Below, one piece after another: positions 12,931 to 24,489 of a DNA stretch of 64,000 nt (the first letter of the stretch is position 1; each line of letters begins with the position of its first letter). The translations under genes and the position numbers were made by a program. Source of the DNA: Ifrita kowaldi (taxonomy: Eukaryota; Chordata; Aves; Passeriformes; Cinclosomatidae); the NCBI GenBank assembly GCA_013398055.1, contig VZRS01007384.1, positions 81,471 to 145,470 of the forward strand, given 5' to 3'. The notes beneath the pieces were generated by a model, which was not told the origin of the DNA, did not search any database, and worked only from the letters and a program-made list of their open reading frames with translations.

Positions 12931-15824
12931 ATGCAAATGGAGCCAAAGCCAGACTGGTGTCCAGAATTAAATAGAAACCAAGACAGCATTCTGTCTAAAT
13001 TTCCAGCTATGGTCTCACAGGTGTGAAAATCAGTTGAAATTGCCCTATGAATGCTTGAAAAATGAAAATGGGGACAGTGGACCTGGAAGGGTTCACAAGA
13101 GATGTTGAACCCTTCTTGACTTCAGGTTACAGTCTTGTCAGTCCTCTCTCCTTGGGCAATTCAAAGTGCAAGTAACTCCTAGGCCTTTGAAACTTACCTC
13201 ACAGTTTCAGAATACTAATATTTAGTTGTATGCGTCTGGAAGAAAAGTTGTAGTCACAGACTATGGAAAAAATTATGTGCAGGTGGGCTGCCATAATTCA
13301 AGAATTTGACTTCATTTAGCACAGGAAGCTGAGGGTGTGAAAACATTAATGCTGACACACTATCCAGATGGCTAGTTTACCATGTGCAAGAAGACAGTAC
13401 GGCAGTGATTATGCTGGAGCCAAAAATTACACGTGGAGATGGAACAAACTTCAAAAAGTCAGTCTCTTAAATGTGCCATTATACAAATTAATCTAAACTG
13501 ATATGTTCATCTATTGCCCTACTGAAATATTACTGGTAGAATATTACAGGCAAGCTGTTTTGAAAACAAAGATATTATCTTATTGCTATTTTTAGGATGC
13601 CTGAGATGGTCCATCACAACCTTTTTTGTACATCCATTCTTCATAGTGTTGCATGAGAGCCAGTCTATGCACTTGAAATACATAGATGCATATTAGAAAA
13701 AATGTAGCAGGTAAAGGGAATATTAGCACATGTAAACAGGCTTTCTAAAGAAAAGGCACTTTTGGGGCAAGAGAAAGAATCTTAAGGAAACATTGATTGC
13801 TACAATCATCTGCTCAATCCTGAGCGGGGCTGGAAGTTCCAGTACTGAGAAAAATAATTTTCTCTTTGCTCAGGAATTATTTCCTTGCTCAAATGACTAA
13901 TTTAATTCAGTTCTTTCAAAAACCTAGAACTTTTAGTTAATTCTGGCTCTACTAAATAATCATTGGATTAAAGCAAATTAACTTTGAAAATATTGCCAGA
14001 ATTGTTCTTAGAAAATTCCGAAACTGGAGAATTTAGGAATTTCTAGAAATCACACCCTAGGATTAATGCTAGGATTGTAAAGTGTTATTTTTGTTTATGT
14101 AAATTAACTTTGCAAACAAGGTTTTATTTTCTTTGATTGAGTAATAGGTTCCTGCAGCAGAAGTATTAAAGGGTAAATCCCCCCAGCTGACGTAACTGAA
14201 AGCGGTAGGCAGAGTGATCTAATATTTAGGAAGTCCAAACATTTGTCTTTACTTAAAAAATTGGGTTTTTCTTCTCTTTTCTCTCACTGTTTTTGTATTC
14301 ATACGAACTGGCATATGAGTGCTTTGACTCAAAGATTTCCTTTTACTGTGTGGTTTTATAGCACTCAACCCAATGAGGCTCCAATTCCAATTGATGCTCC
14401 AGAAATAATCTGAGTAGACAATAAAATATTTTTCCTCCTTAAATTTGTGTTTGAAAAGCAAGGAAGACTTTGTTATTGTTGTAAATGAAACAGATATTCT
14501 ATCATATTCATATCTGGATATAGCATAACTATGTCTGAGACAGCTCAAAACATATAATTTGAAGTTGAAATTTAGTTATGTGTGAAGCACAGTTGCACCA
14601 GACAGTAGTTTAACTGAAAGATGAGAGAGTAGATTTTGTGGAACAGGTTTCACTTCATTAGAAGAGAAGACAGAAATTCATAGTGATGAACATGCGCTGG
14701 ATAGTTTTCCTAAATAAAGAGCCAAATTTATTAGAAAGTCCTATGGTGCTCCCGCAGTTTTTAAGAATTTTACGAAATGTCTGCCTGCCCAAAGCAAGGT
14801 GATTCACTTAAATAATCTCAAACCAGAAACTCATGCACCAAGCAAAGCATTGAAAATCATGTGGACAGGTCAATTTCTGTAGTTTGCTTCATTGCAGGTA
14901 GGTATGTGCAGTCTTCCTTTTATCCTTTGAATGGTGCAATTGTGTATACAGTGGTGGTGTGATTTGGTATTCTGTTTTCCTTTCAGAGAACTATCCCATA
15001 TTTGTTTTAAAGAAGAAAACCAAAACAACATGTTTTCTCAACATTTTCTTACTAACATTTTTATTTAGTTAGTTAGTCAGTTAGTTAGTTTTGCTTCATT
15101 TATAGCAGAGGTAAGAGCGGTATCACCCATTTTTGAAGACTGAAATGAGACAAACAGAATTTAGATTCCTGGTGTTCTTCTGACGCTGCCTACCACAGTG
15201 TCCAGTAGTGTTTCCATGTTTCCATGTATTTCTTCTTTGGTTTTGAGACCTGGGTTGTTGCTCACTTGACTGTTAGAATATAAGCTTCTTGGGGTGGGGA
15301 CCACCATTTCTTTCTGTGTTAGTGCAGAAGTGTAGTATGAATCTGGTATATGACATTTGGAACAGCACATAGTAAACGAATTGAAATTACAAGAAATTGA
15401 TGTCTTTTCAATATCCTTGCTCTTGGAAATGGCTAAAATGGTTCTAGTTTAATTTTTTTTCAGAATTATCAGCCTAAATTAGACATTCAGCATGAAAAAT
15501 TACAGCCTGAAACAGTTAGTCTGGCAAAGTTACAATTAACTGAAAGTATCCACATAAGGAAAAATGTCGAGCAGCTCTGAAAATAGGTCTTATATTCTTC
15601 ATCAGTAATGGAACAACAGATACATTTAGGCCAACTGTTTAGTAGTAAACAACATCTAGTTAAATTTTCTGAAGAAAACATTAAAATTTTCAAAAACCTC
15701 AACTACTATGCCTGCTTGAGATCAGTTTCTCAATTCTGTTACGGGTATTTGCATGCATTTAATAAACGTCTTTTTGGAAGTTTCCTCAATAATTTTTCAA
15801 GGTGGTTCTATGGTGCAATGAATC
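12931..15824. other. Non-coding AT-rich sequence with a TTAG repeat
   Basis: The stretch opens with a perfect octamer ATGCAAAT at 12931-12938. A CRE-like TGACGTAA occurs near 14188. A tetranucleotide repeat lies at 15065-15090 and is listed separately. A 99-codon minus-strand frame at 14249-14548 shows nothing recognisable. No gene can be supported. Confidence 0.6.
15065..15090. repeat. TTAG tetranucleotide microsatellite
   Basis: Six consecutive TTAG units, one of them changed to TCAG, are followed by TT. It is a short, slightly degenerate microsatellite. Confidence 0.85.
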
Positions 15825-16268
15825 TTATTCACTGTTTTCTATACAAATGTCCGTAGATATTGCCACACAAACTTTTGTCATTAGATTCCAGTAGAGACAC
15901 TGTTGGAAAAAATATCTATAATCTGTGATGGTCAGATCACTATCCTTATTGAGACCCGTAAGTGTCTGGGTTACCTGAATAGGAACCAAAGAAGGCTGGC
16001 TGCTGACCGTAAACAGGAGAGGGAGCTCCAGAGATGCAAGAGCTATTTTTGATGTTTTATTTTGTAATATAGTCACATCAGAGATGTTTAATTTACACAA
16101 AGAAAATGCCACTAGAGGCTTTGAGTTAAATATCAGACACATAACAGACGTCTTGCCTTGGAGAGTAAGCTGATTTTGTTTTGCTTTCATGTGCTTTTTG
16201 AACTCTTCCCGTAAACCACTCTTGCCATTCAGAGCTTGAGCGTTACCAGAGTCTAAAAAGCTCCTCAT
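15825..16268 (-). other. Longest open frame (147 codons), coding status unproven
   Basis: This minus-strand frame begins MRSFLDSGNA and is rich in K, Q, N and S in its first third. It has two N-glycosylation sequons (NIS, NKT) in the middle and no signal peptide, repeats or recognised domain. A good splice-donor-like CAG|GTAACC lies inside it at 15975/15974, and AG-type acceptor candidates lie just upstream of the ATG near 16274-16300. The part from about 15975 to 16270 could therefore be an exon. At this base composition a frame this long is expected only rarely by chance (about 0.2 per window, by a rough stop-codon estimate). That makes it notable but not proof. I do not recognise the protein. 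Confidence 0.15.
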
Positions 16269-17559
16269 GGCATTGCTGCAAAGTTACTGCATGTATTAAA
16301 TGACTGCAGTACTCATTAGAGGCATAGTATTAATCAACATGTACCACACCAAAGTCGATGTTATTTTTCTGTAATGGAAAAATAAAACAGCTACATTGTT
16401 CTAAATACAGCATATGATAAATGGCTTTTTACTGTCTTTTGTGTTCAGGCAGTGTTTCTTGCAGATCCTTGAACCTAAATGGTTTTTGTGTTAATCATGA
16501 TTGCTGCTCTCTGGGTTTCACTTCATATTCTTCTTATTTCATATTCAGAGCTGAAATATATTTACTAGTTCATGAAGCTGATGTATAGAACTGGAAGAAA
16601 ATTAGGTAAGTTACTACTTCTTTGCTGCAAGAGTAGATCTTAGAGAGGTTGGGTGGTGGAAAAGATTGAATTCCTCTCATTCTCTCATTTGGCCCATTAA
16701 GACATCTGCTTTCCCTTTTGTATGGTGAAAGCTTTCGATGTAAGCTAACATGATTATTTCTTTGTTTTCTTTATTCTACTTTTTGAACATATTGTGTGTT
16801 ACAAATCATAATTTTGCTTAGTCATGAGTTTTGAAGAAGTAAGTAGGAACAAGTTACATTCAGGGACCCTCTACATAATGCAAGTAATGATAACAAAGAA
16901 CATGTGGAAGCAAAATTAATGTTAAAAAAATCTTCAGTGACTTTTGTCAATGGGATGCGTTTGATATATTTGAATTTTCAGTGAAACTCACACTGGACTG
17001 TGGTCAACACCTGTTTTGTGCACAATTCCGGTTTCACAGATCTAATCAAGTGTAGAGGAAAAAGTGTGACAAGGTGGATTTTAAGCAAAGAATAATCAGT
17101 GGAGGGAGGACAGGAGGACAGGAGAGCTGCAGGATCAGAAAAGGCTGGTATTAATAATTAAACATTAATAATATTCTAATTGGACCAATATTTATCTGTC
17201 CACTTCTCAAAGTCTAGAACCTTTTATGAAGTATTGATTAATTCATTATTCTGAAAACAGGTCTGAGGGGGTAATTTCTCTTCATATGGGCTTTACGTAT
17301 AGAACTCACCAAGAAATACGTTGAGAATTGTTTTAGATATTACAAAGCATTTTAGCTTCATGGCTACTTTTCTCTTATACAATACATTAAGTTAAGCTTA
17401 AAGGAGCAGATATTAGACTCCAACAGAGCTCTCTATGAAAAATCATCAAGGGTTATTTTCAAAAAGATTACTTTAAATCTATGGAGTAAATAGAGACAGC
17501 ATGTCTGTATCAAAGAACACTATATATAAAGGTCTGTCATTATTATTCACTTCACTTTC
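16269..17559. other. Non-coding sequence, nothing recognised
   Basis: The stretch is AT-rich and contains a short purine-rich patch at 17101-17127 with two copies of GAGGACAG. No coding frame, transposon or RNA gene was recognised. Confidence 0.6.
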
Positions 17560-17760
17560 TAAATAGCCAAATTTGCATGACTATTCAGGAAACTAAACGG
17601 AATTAGCCCTTTTGACCTCAGGAGTCTTACACAGTTAAATATTTATGAAACATCAGAACATGATAGTGGCTATTATGGCTCCTCAATTTTAGCAATTAAT
17701 TTTATTGACAGAACAATAAGGACTGCTTCTTTATCACTGTGGCACAACATCATAATTCAC
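17560..17760. promoter_or_regulatory. Homeodomain/SOX/MEIS motif-dense block (candidate enhancer)
   Basis: Within about 200 bases there are an octamer ATTTGCAT (17571-17578), AATTAG, a CAATTAATTTTATT stretch, TGACAG (MEIS/TGIF type) and ACAATA (SOX type). The texture is like vertebrate developmental conserved non-coding elements. The evidence is motif composition only, and AT-rich DNA produces such words often. Confidence 0.2.
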
Positions 17761-19500
17761 TTTCTATTTGTTTAAAAAAAAATCAACAAACCAAGCCACT
17801 GCATCTTGCTTATATGAAATGGGCAACCTCTGTCCTAATACAGGTCTACTAAAAAGCCATGTGCACAATTCATGTATTTCACCATATGTGAGACTGTCAT
17901 GTTGTCATAGTACACATTATGCTTTCTTTCTCAAAGCATTAAAGATAATCAATATATTTTTTAAAAGCATACAATCATTTTCTAAATCAATCGAAAACTT
18001 TTTCATGCCATTTAATTTGCCTAATTTAACTCTCTCTTACCATTCTATGGTTATGTTTTGATTTTACTCAGCACATTGAATGCTTTGTTTTGTTTTCAAC
18101 AGATGTGGCTTTGAGTCCACTGGAAAATGATTTATGCATTAGACTTAGAATTTTAAATGAACATGCCCTCTAATGATTTCCTAAGTCTAAGAAGACACTT
18201 AAAAAGTGACAGTGAAACCAAGAAAAATTACTTAAGGGGTCAGTTACATCTAAAATGGTGAAATCAATAACAATATTTTCTCTGGGATTCTTTCTCTTCG
18301 ATAAGCAAAATCTTTACTTAAGTTAAAAGCCACATTAAAATTTAATCACAATCTGTGTGCTTTAGCAATTGATAATTTCTGGACATCTGTCTTCTGTTTT
18401 GTTAAAGTCTTGTGTTCCTTCTGGTTTTGTCTTGTCTTTCATAGCAAATAAAGGTACATTTGAAATTTTCAAAAAATGAAAAAGGGCTTATAATTCAGGC
18501 TAGAAAATGTCATGGCCTATAACCCTTTGTCTTCTTTTTTTTTTTTTAATAGGCCTAATTAGCATTAAATAGCATTATAAAAAGGCAAATTATATTCTAA
18601 AAATAATCCTGTGTCAAGATAACAAAAATATTAGCTCTAATGTGACCAACAAACAACTGGATTTTAAAAAAAATTACATATGTTGATTCTATTTATCTTA
18701 AATGAAAGGAAGGTTTATTACAGTCAGTTTATACAAGCTGTTTTGTCTTGATGGGTTTTTCAGCTACATCTTAAATAATTTAAACATTAACTTAGCATTA
18801 GAATAGTTTTAAAAACATAGGAATGATGTTAAGTACATTTATACACATTTCTGAAAACTTTTGCCTTTGCAAGGATGAAAGCTTAAGTGTTAAGACGAAA
18901 TATTTCATAATCTAAGAGCTGATTTTATAAGAACAGCTACAGTGATTTCTGCTGTCCCTTGTTTCCTCTGTATCTAATTTCTCAGAGGAGGAGAATAAAA
19001 AAAGATTATCTTTCACAGAACTTCCTCTGATTACAGCTCCATTCTGTGATCACCTAACATGTCTGCAGAGACTTGCAGTGATAATCTAGTATTTATTATA
19101 GGAGGACTATTTAGGAAAATCAATATGTTCAGTGTAGGCTGTGCATTTAAGTCTTGAAGGCTGAAATAGCTGACATAGTGGTCATACTATAGTGTCTTGT
19201 GGTAAAACATTTTTCACTCTATTTCAGTGCTTGAGTTAATCAATAAGGTTAACTACATTTGTCAGGATTAGGGTCAATAAAATTTGTACTCGTTCAATAT
19301 CAGAAGTAATGTAAGTGCTTGTATTTACTTTTGTCATACTTTGCATCAGCTGCTAATTAATTAAACTTCTGCTGAAATTAATAAATAAGTAATAATTAGA
19401 TATACACATTAAAAAAATAATTCAAATGAAGCAGATTGCTGTTTCTTGAAAATATAAGTATCCATATAGTATGTCAATTAAGAAAAAAACTGAAATATTC

Positions 19501-19560
19501 CAAATATGTCCACAATATGTCCAAATATGTCTGCAATATGTCCAAATGTATGCACAATAT
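19501..19560. repeat. 21-bp minisatellite, about 2.9 copies
   Basis: Full units at 19513-19533 and 19534-19554 both begin CAATATGTCCAAAT. A partial unit precedes them from 19501 and a six-base start follows. Because 21 is a multiple of three, a short plus-strand frame through it shows a seven-residue repeat (NMSK and related). This is a consequence of the repeat, not evidence of coding. Confidence 0.8.
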
Positions 19561-20915
19561 TACAAATTTCAGACTATTGCATATTTTAGCATATATAGAG
19601 TTTAGAATATGTACATTAAAGATGAATATTCTGAAATAGCTGGAATTGTCTACACCAACTTTTGAAAATGAATTGATTTGTTATTTTATTTTATTCATCA
19701 AACATCTGGGCACTATATCACAAGACTTTTAAAACTATAATTTATAATAGCACTTTTTTCAGTCTGGAGAAACTAAAATTACCCAAATTTTTTATATATA
19801 TTTTTATGTACCTTAAAAGTGACTCAAAATTATTAATTTTCCATTACCATTTCACTTGCAGCATGTTTTAAAATATATTCTTCTATCTTACTAGTAAGAA
19901 CCTTTGACATTTTCTCATTTCCTTCATCTGTTGCTTTTGAAAACACTTCTATTTCGTATTTTAGAGAAGTGGTTTTTTGTCAACCATCTTGGTTTTTTTA
20001 TTAGTAGATTTAATACTTTTTCCACTACTGAACAGAATACAGAGTCAAAGTCTTTTTTAAAGCAGAATAAATAACTGTAAATATTGCATATTCATTAGGC
20101 ACTAGAAGAATGGGGAATGTTGTTTTTTGAGGGATGATATCTCCAGCAGTTTTATTTGAAGCATACTTTCTTTGTAGGATCAAAACCTATGTAATTGTGT
20201 CCTAACTGCTTCCATTTAGGCTAACTGTTTCAATTTTTTTGCTAATACTAACATTTTCTATTTCAGTCTTATGTGTTTTGTGGTGTTACTTTCCTCTTAA
20301 TATCTATGAATATCTAATATTTACAAGATCTTTGTTTTTTTTACTCAGTAAAAATATATCAGATTATCAGTTTACATTTTCAAGCATAAATACAAACATA
20401 TATGTTAAATGATTCATGAATATACTTTCCTTTCTTGTCTTTTTAAAGAGTTAAAGAGTCTAAATCATTTCAAATGAATGCACTAACTGTCTGCTTTTCT
20501 GAAAGCAAAAGCCAAATGAGTGGTTAAAAATATTGCAAGTTTGAAAATGCAAATGGTGTTATCCAAATATGCAGCCATATGTCCACAAGACACTCATTTT
20601 TTGGAAAATTTTAAAGCTTTGAAGAAAAAATATATTTCGAGATTCATGGCCCTGCTCCCCCCACATCCTAAATGTAATTGGAAAACAAGCACATTAAAAT
20701 GAAATGTCAATAATACTAGTAGTACTGACTTTACTGAATGTTACGTATTTTTCCTGTAGCAGCACAATTGCTATACTGAATCCAAATGCTTCAATACGCT
20801 ATGAAATTCTCTATAAAGGTTAGATACTTCTTCATAAATGATCTTCTTTTCTAGCAGCTATTTTTTTCTAAACACCTGAGGAGTTAATAGAAGCTCTTCA
20901 GGCTTAGAGGCTCAC

Positions 20916-20962
20916 CAAACTTTAACATAAATTAGTTTGTGTAATTTATGCTGCGAAGTTTG
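20916..20962. repeat. Imperfect inverted repeat (hairpin)
   Basis: CAAACTT (20916-20922) pairs with AAGTTTG (20956-20962). Inside these, CATAAATTA (20926-20934) pairs with TAATTTATG (20942-20950). A 3/5 internal loop separates the two stems and the terminal loop is 7 bases. The total is 16 base pairs, mostly A-T. Confidence 0.6.
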
Positions 20963-22140
20963 TCTAACCTTTAAGCAACTTTGCTCTGCTGATCACAGCA
21001 TCAGTAACAATGGGGGATAGGAGGCCAAATCCAAGTGGTTAAACCCCTAACAGGAAAATATCAATTAATCTTTTTCAATGGAGTTGAAGTATGGGTAATC
21101 CTCTCATTAAATAGTTTGAACTTTTCTCCCAGTAAACAAAAGGGGGATAATGAGTGATGTGGTCTGACTTGTTTACATGGAGAATCTTCAAGAGGCTTAG
21201 GCTCAGCTTCTCAACACAGGGTTCTTCATAGTCACTTGTCACTAATTGCCCTTTTTAAAGACATTTGTGTCAGTTCAGAAATTCCAAAAAGGAAAGGTTT
21301 TCTGGCTTTAAGAATGATAATGAAAAATGCCAATATTTTGATCTGGTACACATTAATTTCACTGTTTGGAACACTGACTTCCCAATTCAATAATTAATGT
21401 TATTTTATAATTTTTTAACAACTTTAAAACTACTCTTATTTTTCTTTGATATATTTTAGGTAAATGCAGATCTTGAAGAAATCCTTCAGGTACTTTCATT
21501 TTGATTTGAAATGTGAACAGGAAAAAGGATATATTCTGGTATAACTCTTTTACATAAACCCATTGTATTTTCAGAAGTGTGAGTTTAATTTGCAGTACCT
21601 TTTGTGCTTGCTTGCTTCTCAAACCCAGGCTCAGAGACCTGGTTTTTGATTCAGCTTTGCCTAAAAATTCAGATAGAATCAGCCAAGTGCGTTCAGTTCT
21701 CTGATGGCCTTTCATTGTTCCTCCCAAGACACATTCTCCATCAGCAAGCTCAGTTATCTTGAAATAAGGTGAAATGTTTTAGTGTGCAGATATAAGAACC
21801 AATTCAGAAACAGTAAGGTTAAGAAATGTCAGTAGGGCTGTGCTGTGATAATTCAGAACCTCAGATCCACGTAGGGATCATATCAGGCACAAAATACAAA
21901 AGCAGTTTGATAATTTCCTCTTCAGCTTCTGGTACTCCTGAAGAAAAAAGTTATGGTACAGGATGCTGGGGACACCAAACCTTTTACAAAACAAAGAGCT
22001 TCTATTTTCTCCTTTTAAAAGTTAAGACCTTTAAAAAATAAGTCAAGTGAAGTATACACTGCGGCCAATATTTTTTCGTTAGGTGGAGAACAAAATTTTA
22101 ACAGCATACAAAAAATTAGATACATAATTTTGTCTGAGGA

Positions 22141-24412
22141 GGATTGCTATAATAAAGGGGAAGTTTAATTCCGAGGAAATGTCTTGTTTCTTGCTGTTTT
22201 CATACACAGACGATTTCGAGGCCAGCATATTCTGCATGTTTCATTTAACAATACTGTGCTAATGAAAATCAAATCACTTTGGGAGAGCCCATGTCAAGCT
22301 TTCACAGAAGAATGCAGTGGGTGAATTCATCAAAAGTCCCATCTCCCTCTACTGCAAACCAGATCCTGAATTTGCCTGCTTAGATCAGGAAGTTGTTTGT
22401 CTCATTTCCATCTGTTATCTCTATTTGATGAGGGTTTTTGCTGGGGCAATGTTTCTCCAAATACATCTGAGTGTCTCTGACAAGTCATCAAAATCCTGCA
22501 GATAAAGCAGACTATGTGTAAGTAGGAAAAGAAAAAAAGAGAGCGCAAAGAGGAAATATGGACTGTATATTCTTTAAAATCATTTTTTACTTTCCAGGGA
22601 GATGCAAGAAGGGATTTCTGAGAAGCTATCCTGAGGACTACACTGTTCTATCAGCTCTAGAGATAGCTCTCCTCAACTCTCTTCTCAAAGGTGTATTGGA
22701 TCTGTTAGTCTTGCAGCTTAGGTTTGAATAATTCTTCTGAATTTTTTCAGCAAAGTTTATTGCACTATATTAATAGGGCAAAAGATCTAATTCAAAATAT
22801 TAAAATGTTTTCATCTTCTTTGTCCATATATATCAATCACTTTAGATTGTTTATTTGGTCTATTTGAATGCAATTTAATTAATTTGAACTGTGCATTTTC
22901 ATAGAACAGTCCTTATATTAACAAAGCTGTGTATACATGAGAATGCAGAACTGCATTTTGTGAAGACTTTTTAGATGTGGTGTGTATATATATATATATA
23001 TGTCTGAATTCAACTAGGAACATCTGAATTGCTTTTAATAAACATAAAATAAAGATACCTTTGTCATTTAAGAAAAAGCCAGACATCTCCTCCAACGTCT
23101 TGTCTTTCATCAAGTATCATATTACTCCCTGGAGCTGCTAGTGTAACTTGAAGTTCTCTTACAACCAGAAACTAGACACAATGTTCTCCTAATATAGTTT
23201 TGTTCATTTTCTGTTAGCTGTAGTCACTAATACTGTACTCAACTTAGAGAAAAAGAAAAGTAGAAGAAATTGTATCAGATTCAAGAATAATAATAATTGG
23301 TCTGATGATTGAGGGAATCACAGTCTCTAAGGTCTTATTTTGTCTATTTGGCTAGCTGGGCATTTAGCCTGGAATTCATCTACATACAGTGCTGTGTAGA
23401 AACTAAGAACTAAATGTTTACATCACAATGCAGTATCTGATATTTAATAAAAGTCTGAAAATCCTTAAGGGCTCAGTCACAGTGAATTTTCTTCTATTTG
23501 GTAAGTGACTGTGTGCATTCTAGCTATGATTATAGTGCCAGTTGATGTGTCTATTCAGTGAAAGAATTTTAAGTTGAATTACCTCGCAACTGACATGAAT
23601 AAGATTGCACAGATGGTGTTTTCTTACATATATCAATTGATATGCATTAACAGGTTAAGCTACAGAAACTTAGTTTCTGACAAGTCTGAGACCCAAAGCT
23701 CTGGGAAAGGGAAATATTAGGAAATACTTTTGTGATGCCTACAGAGATGTTTCATACTTACATATTTTTTTAATCCTTGACGAATGCTGATGAAGGAATT
23801 TTAAAATTAGGTATTATCTTTGTCTGCTTGGTATTTGACTGGGTAACAGAATATCATCCGCCCTGCTCTTTAGAACAGCTGAGTGGTCTTGGTTCTTGGA
23901 AGCAAGTTCTTAACTACAGTTTTGGTCTGTTTTGAACAGAGATACAGCTTTTAATTTTCAGCATGATTTCTGTTCTAAGTCACTTCAGACCTCTTCAAAA
24001 TAAATTGTCTCAGGTGCAGGACATGTTCTTAATGAAACCACTTGCCATAACGAATCTTCTAGGGCTTCATTGTAAAATCCTAAAATTAATAGTAGAAGAA
24101 TTTTGTCTGCCTTTTGGCTAAAAATAAATGGTGATTGTCTAAATAAAACTGTATATCACACTTCAAGTTCTCTTAACAACTGCAATTTATTTTATTTAAA
24201 CTACATAAAAACAAATGTGAAAGTTATTTATTCTGCTGGAAATTACTACTGTTAAACTCAGTTTAAAGAGAGACACAGGGTGAGAATAAATTTGTACATT
24301 AAAACTGTGCTGTTGTAAGAGATGCACACATGCAAAAAAAACTTCTCCCACCAGTGCCATTCAATGTCCCTTTTTCATCAGCTCTGACACTTAGGAATCT
24401 TGCACTGAACCA
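22141..24412. other. Non-coding sequence; AT dinucleotide repeat
   Basis: An (TA)8 run lies at 22985-23000 and a purine-rich patch at about 22526-22552. The segment at 22190-22500 is less AT-rich than its surroundings and contains a GCTAATGAAAAT octamer-like word. It could be a conserved element, but nothing decisive is visible. No gene was recognised. Confidence 0.55.
22981..23002. repeat. TA microsatellite
   Basis: TGTG is followed by eight TA units and TG. It is a simple repeat in AT-rich sequence. Confidence 0.85.
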
Positions 24413-24489
24413 AGTCTACTCCCCAGTCTGGCAGAAAACTTTTATTCTTGTTTTGTTAGTTAGTTTTCTGCCAGGTTGGTCAGTTGAAT
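24413..24489. ncRNA. microRNA-precursor-like hairpin (candidate)
   Basis: CTGGCAGAAAACT at 24428-24440 is perfectly complementary to AGTTTTCTGCCAG at 24462-24474, leaving a 21-base loop. Pairing continues outward in register: U-G at 24427/24475, G-U at 24426/24476, then A-U, C-G and C-G to 24423/24479. This gives 18 consecutive pairs. After a 2x2 mismatch it resumes with three pairs (24418-24420 with 24482-24484), a mismatch, two pairs, a mismatch and one pair. The arm length, terminal loop and small symmetric mismatches resemble a metazoan pre-miRNA. Because the arms are near-complementary, either strand could be the one transcribed. I do not recognise it as a known family. A MITE-like inverted repeat is the main alternative. 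Confidence 0.35.

Larger units (their letters stand above)
17761..22140. other. Non-coding AT-rich sequence with minisatellite and hairpin
   Basis: A 13-base T run lies at 18535-18547. The 21-bp minisatellite at 19501-19560 and the imperfect hairpin at 20916-20962 are listed separately. The minus-strand 122-codon frame at 21359-21727 has no recognisable domain. Short frames elsewhere are consistent with chance. Confidence 0.6.

Noticed and set aside
21359..21727. 122-codon minus-strand frame
   Set aside because: No recognisable motif, and K/L/I-rich composition consistent with AT-rich chance sequence.
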